Assembly (NCBI GenBank): GCA_949317995.1
Contig: OX439050.1
Coordinates: forward strand, 22,336,061-22,400,060
Source of the DNA: Acholoe squamosa
Lineage: Eukaryota; Annelida; Polychaeta; Phyllodocida; Polynoidae
Length of the DNA stretch: 64,000 nucleotides
Direction: 5' to 3'
Part shown: positions 47,500 to 61,493 of the stretch, piece by piece
How the letters are laid out: every line of letters starts with the position of its first letter
How positions within the stretch are numbered: the first letter of the stretch is position 1
Position numbers and translations under genes: made by a program
The notes under the pieces: model-generated
The model's input: only the letters and a program-made list of their open reading frames with translations
What the model was told of the DNA's origin: nothing
The model's database searches: none

Positions 47500-49429
47500 A
47501 ATTAATTGGAGGAAGTACGCAGTTGTGGGGTTTGGGGTCTGAACCAGAAACCCTATTTTTTTATACTACTGTATTGCTTATGTACTCATGATAAGATCTT
47601 GAAGCCCTGTTTGAAACAGGTAATGAGTTATTGAATATTTCCACCATGAAATTGAGGATCAAAGCTTAACCAAGTAGGCTTAACCAACAGCACAGATAAC
47701 TCCAGAAGAATGTGAGAATGTACATGTAAAGTGCTCAGGGGATCTGGGTTAACTACTAAAAGTCATATTTATAGGCTCTCTTTGAGTGTTTGTGTAGTAC
47801 GGCTGTCAGGCATTATGCAAAACAAATATCCTTAGGCCTGTGGCCAGCCTAACCTTTAAGGCTGTGTTTAGGCCAGGTTTAGGGTTGGATTCCAGGTGTG
47901 GGCGATATTGGGGTTGTTTGCCCATATAACGGTCGTACAGGTAAGTATTGTATCAAGGGGGTACAGGTATATTGGAGGAGTGTGTATTGGATGGGTGGAG
48001 GGGGGGGGGTGCAGGTACAGGCGTGCCCTGTACACATATAGTACCTCTTGTACCAATACCCACATCAAACAGTTTACCCAACCCCCACACACGGCACATA
48101 ATACACACCTGTAATCTTGGGCAATCAACCACACCCGCTGGTCTTATCCCACCTGACCTCAGGGAGAAAAGGAATCCTGATAGGCCTACAATAAGTTTAC
48201 TGAAACCCCCTTTTTTATATAATACCAGTATAATTCTTGTCAGGTGGGTTTGTGAGTTGTGAAAATGATTTCAAAGACAATCCAGAATTGTGCTCCGCCA
48301 CCCTACCCTCCACACCACCCTCCACAAACACACACAAAGGAGAAAAAGGTATCTAGAAAACTGTATAGATATGTAATGAATTTATATACTTTAATATGTT
48401 ACACAAGGTGCTTCGTCTCCAATGTTCAGTACGAAGGGGAGCATGTATACGTGGTGATAACACTAAACTAATATTTCAACAGTCCCCTTATTATCCAAGT
48501 CAGGGTTGCTGCATCTATACACTATACAACCTACACCTGTATGGCATTAATGAGATGCCTTATCTGAACCATGTCAGTCCTATCTATGTGTATCCCCTTA
48601 TCACCATGTTTATTACACTGGAACATGCACTTCAAACAAGCTCTATGTGTATTGGGTAATAGCTATGTGTAATGAGATAATATTTATCTCCTGTCAATTG
48701 GATTTGAGTCATAAAGGATATAGGTATAGCCTACATGGTTATATTATTGTATAGCCAAGACAATGGGACAAAGGGCGTAAATAATATCTGAGTTTTACAA
48801 TACCTTGTTTAGGCTTTTTATGGTGATTTAGCTAATGTTTTACTTCATCATATGGTATTGTCACATGCCATGATATCATTTTAAGTCGGGAATAACTGAA
48901 GTAAATGTTTTCGCTCAAGGCAGAAGCTTTTTGATCTACACTTCACACAGCCCTGGGCATTGTATAGAACTTTACATTTCATCTCAAATCTTTGCAAAAC
49001 AAATCGATCTCTACCCAACAATGATCCATGACAAATGAACTTATTAATATCATTCATAACATATGGAGTTCATAATATAAGCCATGTGCAACTGTACTGT
49101 TATGTGAATAGAAATGAATTTTGACAGAAACCTAATACCACATAGCCTACAGTATTGTTCTCACACAGTCCAACTTTATGTAGATATACAATTCTGTATC
49201 TCCATCAAAATCCTATTGAATAACATTGTGAAAGCACCAATACTGTTGGTAAGGTAATGTAGCAGTAATAACAGTTCTGTTTCTGCCAATCTAATTCAGG
49301 TAGGTTATACCCATAGAGTCCCTGACCTTCTAGCTGTGCACCACTGACCTGGCAACCTTTAACACACTGTGACCAGTAGGTGAGGTACAAAGGGGCCTCT
49401 TTATAGGCTGTATGATGCCTCAGGTCCAT
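47500..49429. other. no gene recognised
   Basis: Non-coding in appearance on both strands. Confidence 0.4.
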
Positions 49430-49672
49430 GCTCGCTAGTTGCTATGATGCACCAGTGCAGTGCTGGTGAGCCTGCTTAGCAGCACTGTTCATCAGTCTAT
49501 TTAGCAGCACTACTTTTGATTCTGCTTGGCAGCACTACTTTTAATATTCATGTCATAATGCTAACCCTCTGCCCCAGGGTAAGTACGATTCACTAATACA
49601 GCCCTGGTCAGTGAATTCACCAGGCTTGATGAAAAGTGGCATAAATCATGACAACACTCTGGCACTTGAGGG
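49430..49672. repeat. palindromic GCATCAT family, rearranged locus
   Basis: GCTATGATGCACCAGTGCAGTGCTGGTGAG is an intact left arm. It is followed by three short tandem units around GCTTAGCAGCACTG, ATTTAGCAGCACTACTTTTG and GCTTGGCAGCACTACTTTTA, and the locus ends near GGCACTTGAGGGTTGACC. A local triplication of the right arm seems to have replaced the palindrome. Confidence 0.5.
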
Positions 49673-49996
49673 TTGACCCACAACCTGGCCCAGCAACGAC
49701 ACAGGGCATCATATATTTACTGACATGGACTATAGCCATGTATATGGACCTAGTGTAGAACAGAGATCTATGGAGGACTAGAGATGGGGGCAAGAGGTCA
49801 GAGGGTAGGGTAATGGATATAAGAAGACAGACAGGAAAAGGGGAAGGTAAAACTGGATAAATGAAGATCAAAAGACACGCCCACACACATTTAATGACAA
49901 TGATTAAAGGCATAAAATCAGCATTATTGCCTTGTTATAAATACTACCTTTGACTGAGCAGGTATATATTAATTGCATACCAATTGACTACACCTA

Positions 49997-51092
49997 TAGC
50001 TCGATGCAGTAATTTGGGAACCTGAGTGTTTTTCAGTTTTGGAGGCAGCTGTGCATGTAAAATGCCTTCATTCAAGGGACATTTTTGTATATGCTGCAGA
50101 AGACAAGTCTTGTGTATGATTCTATCTCAAAAATCATAAAATATGAAAATAGAATCATTTGCTATGCAGTATTCCCTCATAATACATGTCAGACTAGACA
50201 AAATGCCCTCTGTAGGTCCCATATGGGCTGGAAAAGCACCATGCTCATAAATGCCTTCATCATTTTCAAGATAAGAATATCTGAAGACCTGAACAATGTG
50301 AACAGGTCCATGGTGCAAAACTCTTTTGTTTCTATTAAATTCCATCATCAATTGTTGTTTTGACCTGATGACCCATTGAAACCCATATTGAAATGCTATT
50401 AGAACCCCATATTAGGCATGTGAGGCCTATCATAATGCACTATTGAGCTATTTAGCTGTAAATAGCAACAAAAGCGTTGTCGGCACCAAAGACTAGAATC
50501 ATAAGATGTGGCTAATTCTTCTCACACTTATTGTATCACTTAGATATTTCACATGCCTTTAAAGATGATCAAGTAGACCATAAAAATGGATAATTCTGGT
50601 ATCAGTGGGTGATCACGCATCCATATATGGTGATCTATGTGGTCCCACATCAAAAACCAAGCAGAAATTTTGCTGAAAAACACGGTTTTTGCAAACTAAA
50701 CAAAAATCACATGTTTCCCATAGTGTAATAAGCCACCATAGAGGTAGGGAAAAAAGGCATACTCATTTATAAACTTGATGGGTCAGTATTATGCACTATC
50801 TATCAAAAACTGATGGTTAGAATATTTTTTCACAAAATATATAGGGCCAAACTTTGAAAAACAGCAATTTTTTTAAACTAATGATTTTTAAATTTATAAT
50901 TTGTACTTCAGTGGTAAACTGTGCACTATATTATTGTTATACTATCTACCTTGGCCTGAAAGCAATGAGTTTCATCTTTCATTTGCTGCAAATATTGTGT
51001 AAATCGGATAATTTTTGGCTAAACTACAGCATTTCTTAGCGAAAATTCAGGAAAAACTAAGTTTTAGGTTCCCAACTTGCTGCATCGAGCTA
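49997..51092. mobile_element. 1.1-kb non-autonomous DNA transposon with ~28-bp inverted termini
   Basis: TAGCTCGATGCAGTAATTTG at the left (arm to about 50023, continuing GGAACCT) is mirrored at the right end by the arm ending TGCTGCATCGAGCTA at 51092, with two to three mismatches. A TA flanks each side (49995-49996 and 51093-51094), as for Tc1/mariner-like elements, though TATA palindromy makes the exact boundary uncertain. The AT-rich interior has no frame beyond 92 codons and no DDE motif, so it depends on another transposase. Confidence 0.7.
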
Positions 51093-51391
51093 TAGTCATT
51101 GTTCTGTCATGCAACACTTATTTTCCAATTTATTGAGAAAAAAGTATTGGTGCAATGGTGGTGGCAGACAGAGTGGAGGTTTTGGTAATTTACAGCCTAC
51201 ATGTTAACGAGCCTGACCCCTTGTCACCCAGCCAGGTGATACCTATTAACCTGTAACCTCTGACCTCTGACCATAACATGTCAGCACCAGCACCCAGCTC
51301 TTTTACCCCCTGTGTAACACTATCAGTATCATGCTAGCATACCTTCAGGGTAGGGGCTTCATGACAACCAATAGCATGATAACATACCCTA
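51093..51391. other. no gene recognised
   Basis: Short interval between two inverted-repeat elements; nothing distinctive. Confidence 0.4.
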
Positions 51392-51564
51392 CAGGGATGT
51401 AAGTCTTCAGGATTTATCAGGATTTCCTGATTTCTGAAATTTTTGAATGACATTTATTTTCCTTACATGAGTGGTAAGGAGGGATGTTTGTGAAAAATAG
51501 AAGGCTTTTATATAAAGTAAATTTATGGTTCCTGATTTTTGCCTATTCCTGACTTACATCCCTG
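51392..51564. mobile_element. CAGGGATGTAAGTC foldback MITE
   Basis: CAGGGATGTAAGTC at 51392-51405 is mirrored by GACTTACATCCCTG at 51551-51564, a perfect 14-bp inverted terminus. The flanks share ACCCTA on both sides (51386-51391 and 51565-51570). CAGGG termini suggest hAT, but the visible duplication is 6 bp rather than 8. A probable relative lies at 32.67-32.80 kb. Confidence 0.65.
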
Positions 51565-51917
51565 ACCCTAGGATAGGAGCTTCTCGACTGAAACACTTCA
51601 GAATTGGGCCTATACCCGTCCCCTAGGCTTTTCCTCACACCAAGGCACTCTAGGAGGCATTATGGGTTATTTACATAATGTCACTGTGGGTAGAATGATG
51701 TATATTACAATGATATTATCATAATACATTGGCCTGATTAGTGATTAGGCAGAGCCTTGTCTCAAAACTGAGGTGATTGAGCAGTCCCAAGTTTTAATGA
51801 GATTAGATGGAGAACTGAAGATTTAGAAACCTCTATTCGCTTTACAGTTGAACAGGAAACTCACTAAGTACTATCCAAGTCCGGTTCACATTCATTTTAA
51901 ACAGGTCACATACCTAC

Positions 51918-51923
<6 letters not shown>

Positions 51924-51975
<52 letters not shown>
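51924..51975. repeat. (TA)n microsatellite
   Basis: About 50 bp of pure TA preceded by TGTG. Confidence 0.95.
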
Positions 51976-51978
<3 letters not shown>

Positions 51979-52076
51979 ACTCCTACAGGGGCATGTCTGG
52001 GTTGGACTTCAGTACCTGTAATGGACCCACATGTTTGTAATGGCCTGCCTTATGTTTGGCTCACAATTTTCTTTAA

Positions 52077-52231
52077 AGGGGGCTGGCATGGAAAATTAAC
52101 AACATGGGTACCAATTCAAACAGCGATCATAAAATCACGGGAACCAGCGGAAAAATCGCGATGCCCTGATTGGTCAAGGGGTGATCATGTGACTTTTTAA
52201 TGCGGGCATGCATTACCATGCCAGGGCCCCT
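52077..52231. mobile_element. TTAA-flanked MITE (piggyBac-like)
   Basis: AGGGGGCTGGCATGG at the left and CCATGCCAGGGCCCCT at the right are inverted termini, each preceded or followed by TTAA (52073-52076 and 52232-52235), the exact target of piggyBac elements. The body is 155 bp with no coding. TTTAAA on both sides extends the symmetry, so the duplication could be longer than four bases. Confidence 0.6.
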
Positions 52232-52418
52232 TTAAATATTGATAGTGAGTATAGCCACACTATTTCTATGTGTACAAATTTGATTTCTAAGACATGGAGC
52301 TCTATTGTACATTGCAAATGGGCATTTTGGTGAGGGATGTCTGTGCACCAATGGTAAACCTATGGAGCCCTGGGAGTGGATGCTGGACCTGCCCATGTAA
52401 GCAACAGGGCTACTGGAA

Positions 52419-52430
52419 CGCCATCTAGTG
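52419..52430 (-). promoter_or_regulatory. CTCF-like motif
   Basis: The reverse complement CACTAGATGGCG is a close match to the CTCF core. Match only; it sits just before a microsatellite. Confidence 0.25.
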
Positions 52431-52454
52431 TATCAAACTGGTAAAACCAATGTA

Positions 52455-52469
52455 TACACACACACACAC

Positions 52470-52549
<80 letters not shown>
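52455..52549. repeat. (CA)n microsatellite
   Basis: About 95 bp of CA with a CCCACCCA interruption. The reverse-strand frame of Val-Cys repeats through it is an artefact. Confidence 0.97.
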
Positions 52550-52551
<2 letters not shown>

Positions 52552-53132
52552 CTCCCGAGCAACAATTGCTGCATATTTTAACTTCCTGTTCAGAGAATGA
52601 TCCATCACCGACCAACCCACCGTCCATCTTGGATCAATCCACATTGTCTCAGCCCCACTGACTAAAGTCTGCACCAGCTGGCCCTGCTTGGAGACCTTTC
52701 CTACAATTGAGATCGACGCCACAGTGCACCTAGCCTCGAACCAAAGTACTGTGACATTTGTTTGGCTGGTTTCCGGCTGACGATCCCCAGATGTACTCCT
52801 CATGCAGGGTCCCAGTCTCTGACCTTTGCCTGATGTTTCGCTGTGACCTGTCAGGCTGGTGCTGAACCAGAAAAAAAGAACCAGCGAAACGGAAAGGTGT
52901 GGGGAGAGGGGACTGAAAAGATCTGTCTGGGATCAGATGTCGCATAGTAACACAGTTCTATCCTTTGTAGTGCATCTTCCCCATTAGAGTACAACTCCAA
53001 GGTAGTTCTTCTGACTGCCTTCCAGCCAGGCTTTCTTATGAATAAACATCCATTGCATATCTAGGTATTACACTAACATTTTCTATAGAGAGTACCATAA
53101 GGCCTGGTTATGGGATACAACACTTACAATGT
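52550..53132. other. no gene recognised; long reverse-strand frames
   Basis: On the reverse strand from 52945 to 52550 two overlapping frames of 71 and about 80 non-repeat codons have ordinary composition (for example GQLVQTLVSGAETMW). No family is recognised. A relic of a retroelement or exon is possible. Confidence 0.25.
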
Positions 53133-53419
53133 ACCATAATCTCCCCCGTATAAGGCGTGTCTTATATGGGGGGGGGTTAGTTCTCATTGGATCCACAAGG
53201 GGGACACCAAGACCTTTCTTTTGATATCTTACATGCCCCCTTGGTCATGATAGGAAATAAAGGGGATCAGGAGGGTCCGGGGTGGCCCAAGCTACACATA
53301 GGTTTTTGAATTTTGAAAATTCATTCAGTAGAACCAAAGTTATGAATTTTTCATTTTTTTGAGAATTTTCCAAAACTCTAGGTGCGCCTTATACGCGGGC
53401 TGCGCCTAGAGATTACGGT
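53133..53419. mobile_element. CGTATAAGGCGCAC-type inverted repeat element
   Basis: ACCATAATCTCCCCCGTATA at the left corresponds to the complement of GCGCCTTATACGCGGGCTGC plus CTAGAGATTACGGT at the right, with about 10 bp missing from the left arm. Elements ending ACCGTAATCT with an inner GTATAAGGCGCAC are widespread in animals. No clear target duplication. Confidence 0.6.
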
Positions 53420-56400
53420 TTGAAGATATTTACGCCCCCCTCCTCCTCATATCTGTAACCTTCCTCAGGTGGGCTTTTCAATATGCCAAGTACATGGTCC
53501 CTGGATCACAATAGACAATGCCCTTCTCTGCCCTGGGTGCTGGAGACATACATCACACGTGTCGTGACATGTTGACGTTATGTTCCCAGGGACACTAAAG
53601 TAAAATCCAGTCCATTTGCAGCATATTCAAATCAACAGTTAAGAAACAGATTTTATCCAAATACCCAGGGGCCTGTTACAGAATAATACCTACTGTGGTA
53701 ATATGAAGTGATTATGTTACCACAGTCAATAGCTTTTTAACTCCCTGGCTATGTGTATTAAATTCCCATAGTCATGGTGTCATGTATTGTCCAGTCTAGC
53801 TGTAAGCTGGGTCCTCAGTAGAAAACATTAAATCATATACCAATGATTGATAGGCATACACTTCGAATCTTCTTTGATTTAAACCACAGTGGGCACGGAG
53901 GACAATGGATTCCACACCTGTTACATATTGCATGCAGACTGAGGTTTAAGTTGGTTATACTTGGACAGTCTTGAAAGGGATGTACAGCCTATAAGACCTA
54001 TATGTCCTCGTACAATAACCCCTACATATTTAATTCAAATAACATTATGTCTCATGTTATACAAGTGATAATTCTGCTTACCTATAGATACCTAGATTAC
54101 TTGGGCAACACTCGTATTGTAGAACCTGTCAGGGTCTTTTCTGGCATTGATATAAGACCTCTGCTTAGCAGAGGATGGTATTCAGTACATGTCAAATACT
54201 AATAAAAGTCAGTGTGCAGCTTATATGCCACATATGCCGTTTATACACAAGGTTTTACGGTGGTTTATACCTGTTGGCACATGCCTCAATGTCAGAGGTG
54301 AGTCTTCTCACCTCCCTACAAGAGAGCTCACAAAGGGCAGATTGGGCGATAATAGGTGCATTCACAGGCACCAAAGGCCTTACACTGTGTAGGGCTTCTA
54401 AGTAAGGTAATTATATAAAACACCCTACAGGGCAGCAACGCAAGGTCAAACTAACCTCTGACAAAGTGATAAAACACCAACACAAAGGAGGGCGTGTAAG
54501 GTGTAACACTACAGACCATGCCAGGGAACCTCTAAGCTTTATTGCCACATACATTGTAGCTAATATAAAAAATCAATTCACTTTGTGTTGCCTTATATTA
54601 GTATTTGTCACACGAAATCTTCATGGGCTAAAATAGATGTGTGAAATGGACTAAGTCACTAGTGTGGTGGAAATATTCGTTTGATATTTCCAGCAGAGTG
54701 GTATAGATTTTTTCATGGAAACTCTTTTTCTGTGCTGTAAATTGTTGGCATCAGGTAGAAAATGGAAAATGAAATCCATGACCACCTGCATACCTGCAGC
54801 CTATGGTCGGTGGTGAGGGTGGACTGCAGGTGCATTACCAGCTGCGTTTATTGTAGAAACAATACACACATGTGGGCCTGAAACTAGCTAGTTATATAGT
54901 TGTGGTCTTAAAATTACATTGGTCAATATCTACAACATGCAAGGTCATTTCATAGCAGGTAATCCAAGAAATAATCTTTATTCTGCAATATAAACTTATA
55001 AATCTAGAAAACTAGCTTTTGTTTGCTGTTACCACAAAACAGCTTATCAGTTATCAATACACTTCCCGGTTGTCTACTTATGAAAACAACACCCACCCTA
55101 CCCAACCCCCCTTTTCAGCTCCATATACTTCTTGAGATAATTTATCGTCAACAGAGGGCCAGGGCACGCTTTCAACAAAGTTCCATCAGTATCTTTGCAC
55201 TGAAGACAGTAAACTTAGATTCCTCTGCATACCACAGTGAATAACCCTAGCAGTGTTAGAAGATAACAGAAATGTTTTATAGTTAAGGGCGTTGCTGATG
55301 ATTGATATCAAATTGATTTAAATAGGTGAAATGTATGATGGTATTATTAGGATTGGTGGACCATTGAATATCAAAGAACTGTGATATATAATGAAGATGG
55401 TGGCAAACAGCAACATTTGATCGTCTTTGTCATCCGTCGCCACTGGGTAGACTTGAAAAATTGGCCAGATGGAAGGAGTATATCAGTTCTAGCAGGGTTC
55501 CTGATACCCTTATCGTACACATGTTACCTAGACAACAGCCCCACTCAACAGGTGGAGGGCCTCTCGTCTTATCTGTGTATTGCTTCAGATATTAAAGGCT
55601 GGAGACAGGTTGGAGTAGGAGCTGCGTTAGATAAGGTCCCTTTGTGGGTCAGGCATGGAATGTTGTAGCTTTTACTCAGGCCTTAAAGTATTGGAGATTT
55701 GCTTTAGTCATATGCTACACTCAGTATTGCGTTAGTGCAAAAAAGAATTATACTTTCAGTCTGTAAGAGACATTGTAAATGCAATTTTAATCTACCTTTA
55801 CCAGATGTGATATCCAGGGGACTGACATAGACAAAAATCAAATAATATCCCAGACAAAACCAATAAATAATGTTTATATATTAATGTATCATGGATGTGG
55901 TTTTCTAATTTACAGAGTGCCTATTTAAATTAGATAGCCTAAAGTGTAAATAAAAACTGTGTTTTAATTTCTGCCTTTATAATCAGTAGCAGCTCTTGTT
56001 CTGCTTCCCTTTCTATTTGATGTAGCTCTACTGGTTCAGATCATATATCTCCCATGAATATTCTAAAATTATTTGTACATTATTTACATTGTGATTTTTT
56101 ATTTAATGGTCTCAGTTTCATATATACCTTATCAGAACAGCCTCAGGCCCCAGCTGGCGCGGTGCATCCTGGGTGATTTATCACATTGACCTTTGTAACC
56201 TGGCCTCTGGTGCGTTACTTCTTTACTTCTTTTTATAATAACGTGGCTACATTTTATTTCTTTTTGATAATATATCTATGCATTGATAAAGTAAGGGGAA
56301 CTGGACCAACTGTCTGTTTGTAAAGTATAGCCGTCCTGGTTATCCACCCCATTGGTTTATTCTCAATGCACAGATACTAGGTTGTGATAACTGGGTGAGA

Positions 56401-59400
56401 CAGAGGAAGTGGGTGTAATTATTCACCTACTCAGAGCTCTATATCATTAGCACAGAGTTATAGGGATGTACCACTATTTAACCCCCTAACGAAATGAGTT
56501 AGTCCATTCAATGAACATTTCAAAGAATCCAATTGCAGATATTTCTTTTCTTTCTGCACAGAAGGCCTTATTATCTATGATCAGGCATTCTTTGATTGTT
56601 ATGTGGGAGTATAGTCTGTTATATTCAGATGGTAGGTGTAGTGGATAGTAGGATCTGTATGGTACATAGCTCAGAGCAAAGTCCATATTTACTCACACCA
56701 CATAACACTTCCGGCATCCTGACTAGTGACTATAACCCACATGGCACAGCCCAACAACTCCCAGCCTATCAATGTCAATTCCACACCTCAGGACCTCCCA
56801 CAAATAGCAAGGGCCTGAATATGGCCACATTACTATACCGTAGGGAATCTCTGATGGAAATGAATTAAAAACACTCCTTTTTGCCCCAATATAGTTAGTA
56901 ACCAGAGATATAATTCTGAGAGACACAATCAATAGAATGGTGCTGATAGATTCCATAGGTTATACATAAGCAGAAGTCTGGTTGCAGAGTAGTGAATCAT
57001 AACACATATCCACACTACCCCCATCCCACCCAACACATCCTGTGCTCTTGCACAATACTAGGCTCTGCAAGTAACTGGTGTCTGTAACGGTCTGAGATCA
57101 CCACCTTCAATTGCAGAGAATTTCACATCCAAGCTGGTCCACACTCACTCCAATCAATGGTCTGTGCTAGAGATTGCTAAAGGGGGGTTCCTCAATTCTC
57201 ACAGACCAGTAACTAGTCAGACATCTAGTAATGTATAACAGGACTAGTTGCTACCCTTAGATATCTACCAGCCTATAGTACCAGATCATACAGCACCTAC
57301 ATGTTTCATACACCGGTGTCAGTGGAAACCGGTGTTGGTCTAGAACACATCATCCATATATAATGTTTGCTATTTACACTATTACTCATCCTTGGCTCAC
57401 AATGTTCATGCGTATAGAGGCAGACATAAATTTCAAAAGTACGCTAATATAAACATGGATTTGGAGCCTTTTGCCAATTCAAAATACATTATTTCATCAG
57501 CTGATACTGCAATGGTAGCCTCAATATTTAATATAGAAGCTATTAATAGGAATGTAGTTCATATTTATAAATGGAGTGGCCATAGTAGTAGGCACATTGG
57601 GTAGAACAATAAAACTAATGGAAATAGCGCAGAATAATATAAAATGAGGAATGAGAAAAAGAGGAAAAAGAAGTCAGTGACAATATAGTGTGTGAGTGTG
57701 TCATGTTGCATGTTTTATGTGTACATATTTGTATATGTCTCCTGTTATTTGTCTCCCACTACAAAGCTGCATTATAGGACTACAAACCAGTCCTTATATT
57801 TCATTTTGAGACCATGGTAGGGCCAGTGTAGACTGTATACTACAGTATTATACGCAGCTAGACTTGTAGAACAGTGTACCAGTATTTTCTACCACACCTG
57901 GTAGGTTATAAAGTGAACTATATATTTTCTTTTCATATATTATCTGTATTTCTTACCCTATTGTATGTTTATACTGTATACCACACACTAGTACAGGTAT
58001 GAGGTATGTAAAATGGTAGCTGTACCACATTGGGATGCAATCCACTGTATGGAAACCAAAAGTAAACTGCTGGCCTAAGGTTAGAGATAGCTCTGATGAA
58101 AACAAAGGTACATATTAAAAAATATATCAAAGAATAGATAAAGCGATGCAAAGCAATTATATAGTAAATCGTATATACATAGACAACCGTTGACAAACCT
58201 TTATAAATATACTCCTTAGTTCCTCTTCGGCCTTACCTCGCTGGCACAGATATATACTCTGGTTTTCCAGTTGTCTGTTCTGCGAGGCAAGACTTTTAAG
58301 TTGGGTGTTGGCTCATGTGTGGACGTTTGACTTTAACAAGAGTTCAGCGTGACGCTGCGACCAACGGACAAAACAGTGCAACTGTGGTAATAATGGGGAA
58401 CAGGAGATATGTTGTAAGGAAACTTGTATTATAACTCATAGAAAACATGTTCTAATCATGGTGTATAATGTGAAAAAAATATCGTTGGTAATTCCTGAGT
58501 GTGTAATTAAATGCATTTACAAGTTCAAGAGTGTTCTATATGTATTTGTTATAATTAGGGAGATCCTGTCATATCACAAAGATTGTTGGTGTGGTTGGGA
58601 ATTCTAATGAAATGCCTATTGATAGATTAAAGGCATTGTTGTCTAGTATCATATGTTGATCTATATCTAATGTATTACTTACATATTGTATCAAAAGAAG
58701 AGAGTGTATCCTACTGTGCTTGTACATGTATTAGGTAAGAATTCTTGTACAGTACGTTTGCATGTGTAGCCTATGGGTGTTTCAATATATATGATATTGA
58801 TATGTAAAAAATAACTCAATATCTTAGGATTGAATGATGAACTGTAAGGAGTTTTAAAAGTTGAATCTTTTTGAATAACTGAAACGATCTTTACAATAAA
58901 ATGTAATGATTTAATTTTCATAGCTAAACTTCAGACTACGGTCCACAGACCGAATTAAACATACTGCTGATACAAACAAAACAAACATGAATTTCATAGA
59001 GCTTCAAATGTTCAGTTATGTGTGCTATTCTTTTGTATAGGCATTTCATGTGAAGAAGATTCTTCAATGGCAAAGGAGTGTGTCACATACAAAAAGACAA
59101 ACCAAAAAAGAACCAGAAGCTCTCTAATATATATGCCATTTCATACGGGAATTCTGTGCTAACTATCTTCCTCTCACAATCGATATACCCTTGCTGTCCC
59201 TAATCACAATACAACACAATAAAAATAATGCATCTTTATTTACTACCATATCATATAGATTACCCTTATTACATTAAATGTCATAATTTTTTTCAGTACA
59301 GGTCTTTCTCATTAACAAACTGCATGGATTGTTGTACAAATGAATGCCTTTAAAGCTTAATTGTGTTCCACCAGAGTTAAATTTAGTAATAATTGAACCA

Positions 59401-60913
59401 TTTTGTGTACAATATTTTAAACATAATTTCGCAAAAATATCCAACAACTGTTCATATATTTTGCCTGATTGTTTAAAGAGACTTATCTCAGGGCACCCTA
59501 ATGGCATTTTCTTTTTGAATTTTGAGAATAATTATTTCTAGGAAAATAAATTCAAGTGGAAGTAAACCTTAAGACCCATCATCCATCCTCCCACCATCCA
59601 CCGTGGGTGGCACCAGTCACAATAACAGCCCGGTCCTCCATGACTACAGCCTGTAGCAGTCAGTTGTTGGGTAGAATCTATAAAGTATTGATTCTACCTG
59701 AAAGGCCTGGCCACATGCAGCTACATATTGACATCTAAATGTTAAACTTCCATTAGAGCCACCCCTGCCTGCACTTAATCTACAAATCCATCATTCTTCC
59801 ACCAGTTGACTGCTGGTGGGGAATAATGTCTAGGCTGTTCCAGCCCCATCTTGTTTGTAATTGTTTTCTCACATATTGAGTTTGTGTAAATCAACCTAGT
59901 TTGATAGATAGAAAATATTTATAAGCCCGCGGGATACGCCCGCCCCCCAAAAAAAAGGAAGAAATTTACCAAATAAATGAAAAAGGAAAAAAAAAGTCTG
60001 GCCTGTCCTACCTATTAACAAACAATTTTTAAGCCGAAATGAATGATATGATTGACACAGGGACATCCCTGCATTCAGTTCCTTTTGCAGGCCTTGGCCT
60101 GGTGTCCTGGCAGGACTGTGTCTGCAATCAGACGTCCATGAGTGGTGACCTAGGGGAGTGAGAGTCAGAAGTAGGGGAGCCTCAGTAAATAATTTCTTTT
60201 TCAAAATGGCGTCTTGGCACGGGACTGCTGTCTGGAGTCATGTGATGTTTGTCCAGAATATGATTAGTGCTGTTTTTCAGTATCCACTTTCCCATGGGCT
60301 GAGCTTAAAAAAGGAGGAGAAATTCATCATTCTTTATTTAGATCAGGACAGTTTGCACCATCAATTTGCCATTTCTGTCTAAAGTATAATTTTGGATAAG
60401 AATTGGCCAGGGACCATCAAGTGAAAAAAACATCAAAGTGGAGATAAAATGACATGCTGTTAGGTTAGAACATGGCTATAGCATTTGATAATTTGATATA
60501 ACTAGTCTCAGTTTTGTGATCAACCAACCATGCAGTCTCCAGTAACTTAGTAAGTGACATTTTTCATTCATTATCTTGCACCAAAATGACCTGAATACCG
60601 TACCTATAATCAAAGAGGAATTTCTCAGAATTATTAGATACATTTTCTAAGCATTAACTCTGTCAACACATTCCGTATGACTTCTATAGTAGGTAAGTGG
60701 TATCTCATAATAACACGGCACATCGCAATCATCCAGCCTTTGGTTATAACATGACATCTGAGAGACATTTATGGCCACTATAGATGCATTGCTTGTGACA
60801 CAGAAAACATTGGCAACCCAACAGCAGTTTTTCATATATTTCCGCTCTTGAGTAATTGTTTGTTTTTTTTTGTTCTTTTTTTTGTAATGATTTTTATGGG
60901 AGATCTATTGAAT
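53420..60913. other. 7.5 kb AT-rich non-coding DNA, nothing recognised
   Basis: Both strands were read. No frame exceeds about 100 codons and none has domain character. The stretch is notably poorer in MITEs than the rest of the window. ACACCGGTGTCAG...AAACCGGTGT near 57312 and CCCGCGGG near 59926 are the only small symmetric motifs seen. Confidence 0.45.

Positions 60914-60994
<81 letters not shown>
60914..60994. repeat. (TA)n microsatellite
   Basis: About 75 bp of TA. The Ile-Tyr frame through it is an artefact. Confidence 0.95.
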
Positions 60995-60998
<4 letters not shown>

Positions 60999-61493
60999 AT
61001 ATATCAATGTAGGTTTAGCTGTTGTATTATTTGACATGTTGAAATAGATTCAGTTAAGTCATATTGACGATAGCAGGTCTTCGCCAACAAATCTATCTCA
61101 AACTGATCTCTAATGTAGTATGCAATAGGCAGACCTTCTAAATACTAACTACTTACCAGAATGCCTAATGTGCAATTGTCTAAATCTGTATAATACTTGT
61201 TATAACATTATATGTTTCAGGTGTCTAGAAGGTTTCCTTAGCTGCAGCAAGTTTATCCCATTATCTTCTCTTAATTACTCCCAGTTATTGTATGTCCTTA
61301 TCCTCTACCCCCTGGTCGTGAAATGGTTGTTTCCTGTATATGTTACATAAAGGAATCTGAATGAAAAGGCCTGTCACATATATATGACGTACAAATTACA
61401 GCATTCACCTTGGGACATGACGTGAGACCGTCATGGTTTCCTCTCCCACTACTCTCTCTTTTCATCATCCATCTCCACTCCTTTCCCCTCTCA

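Noticed and set aside
52360-52803. Reverse 147-codon frame with Val-Cys repeats
   Set aside because: The centre is the CA microsatellite; the remaining part has no recognisable domain.
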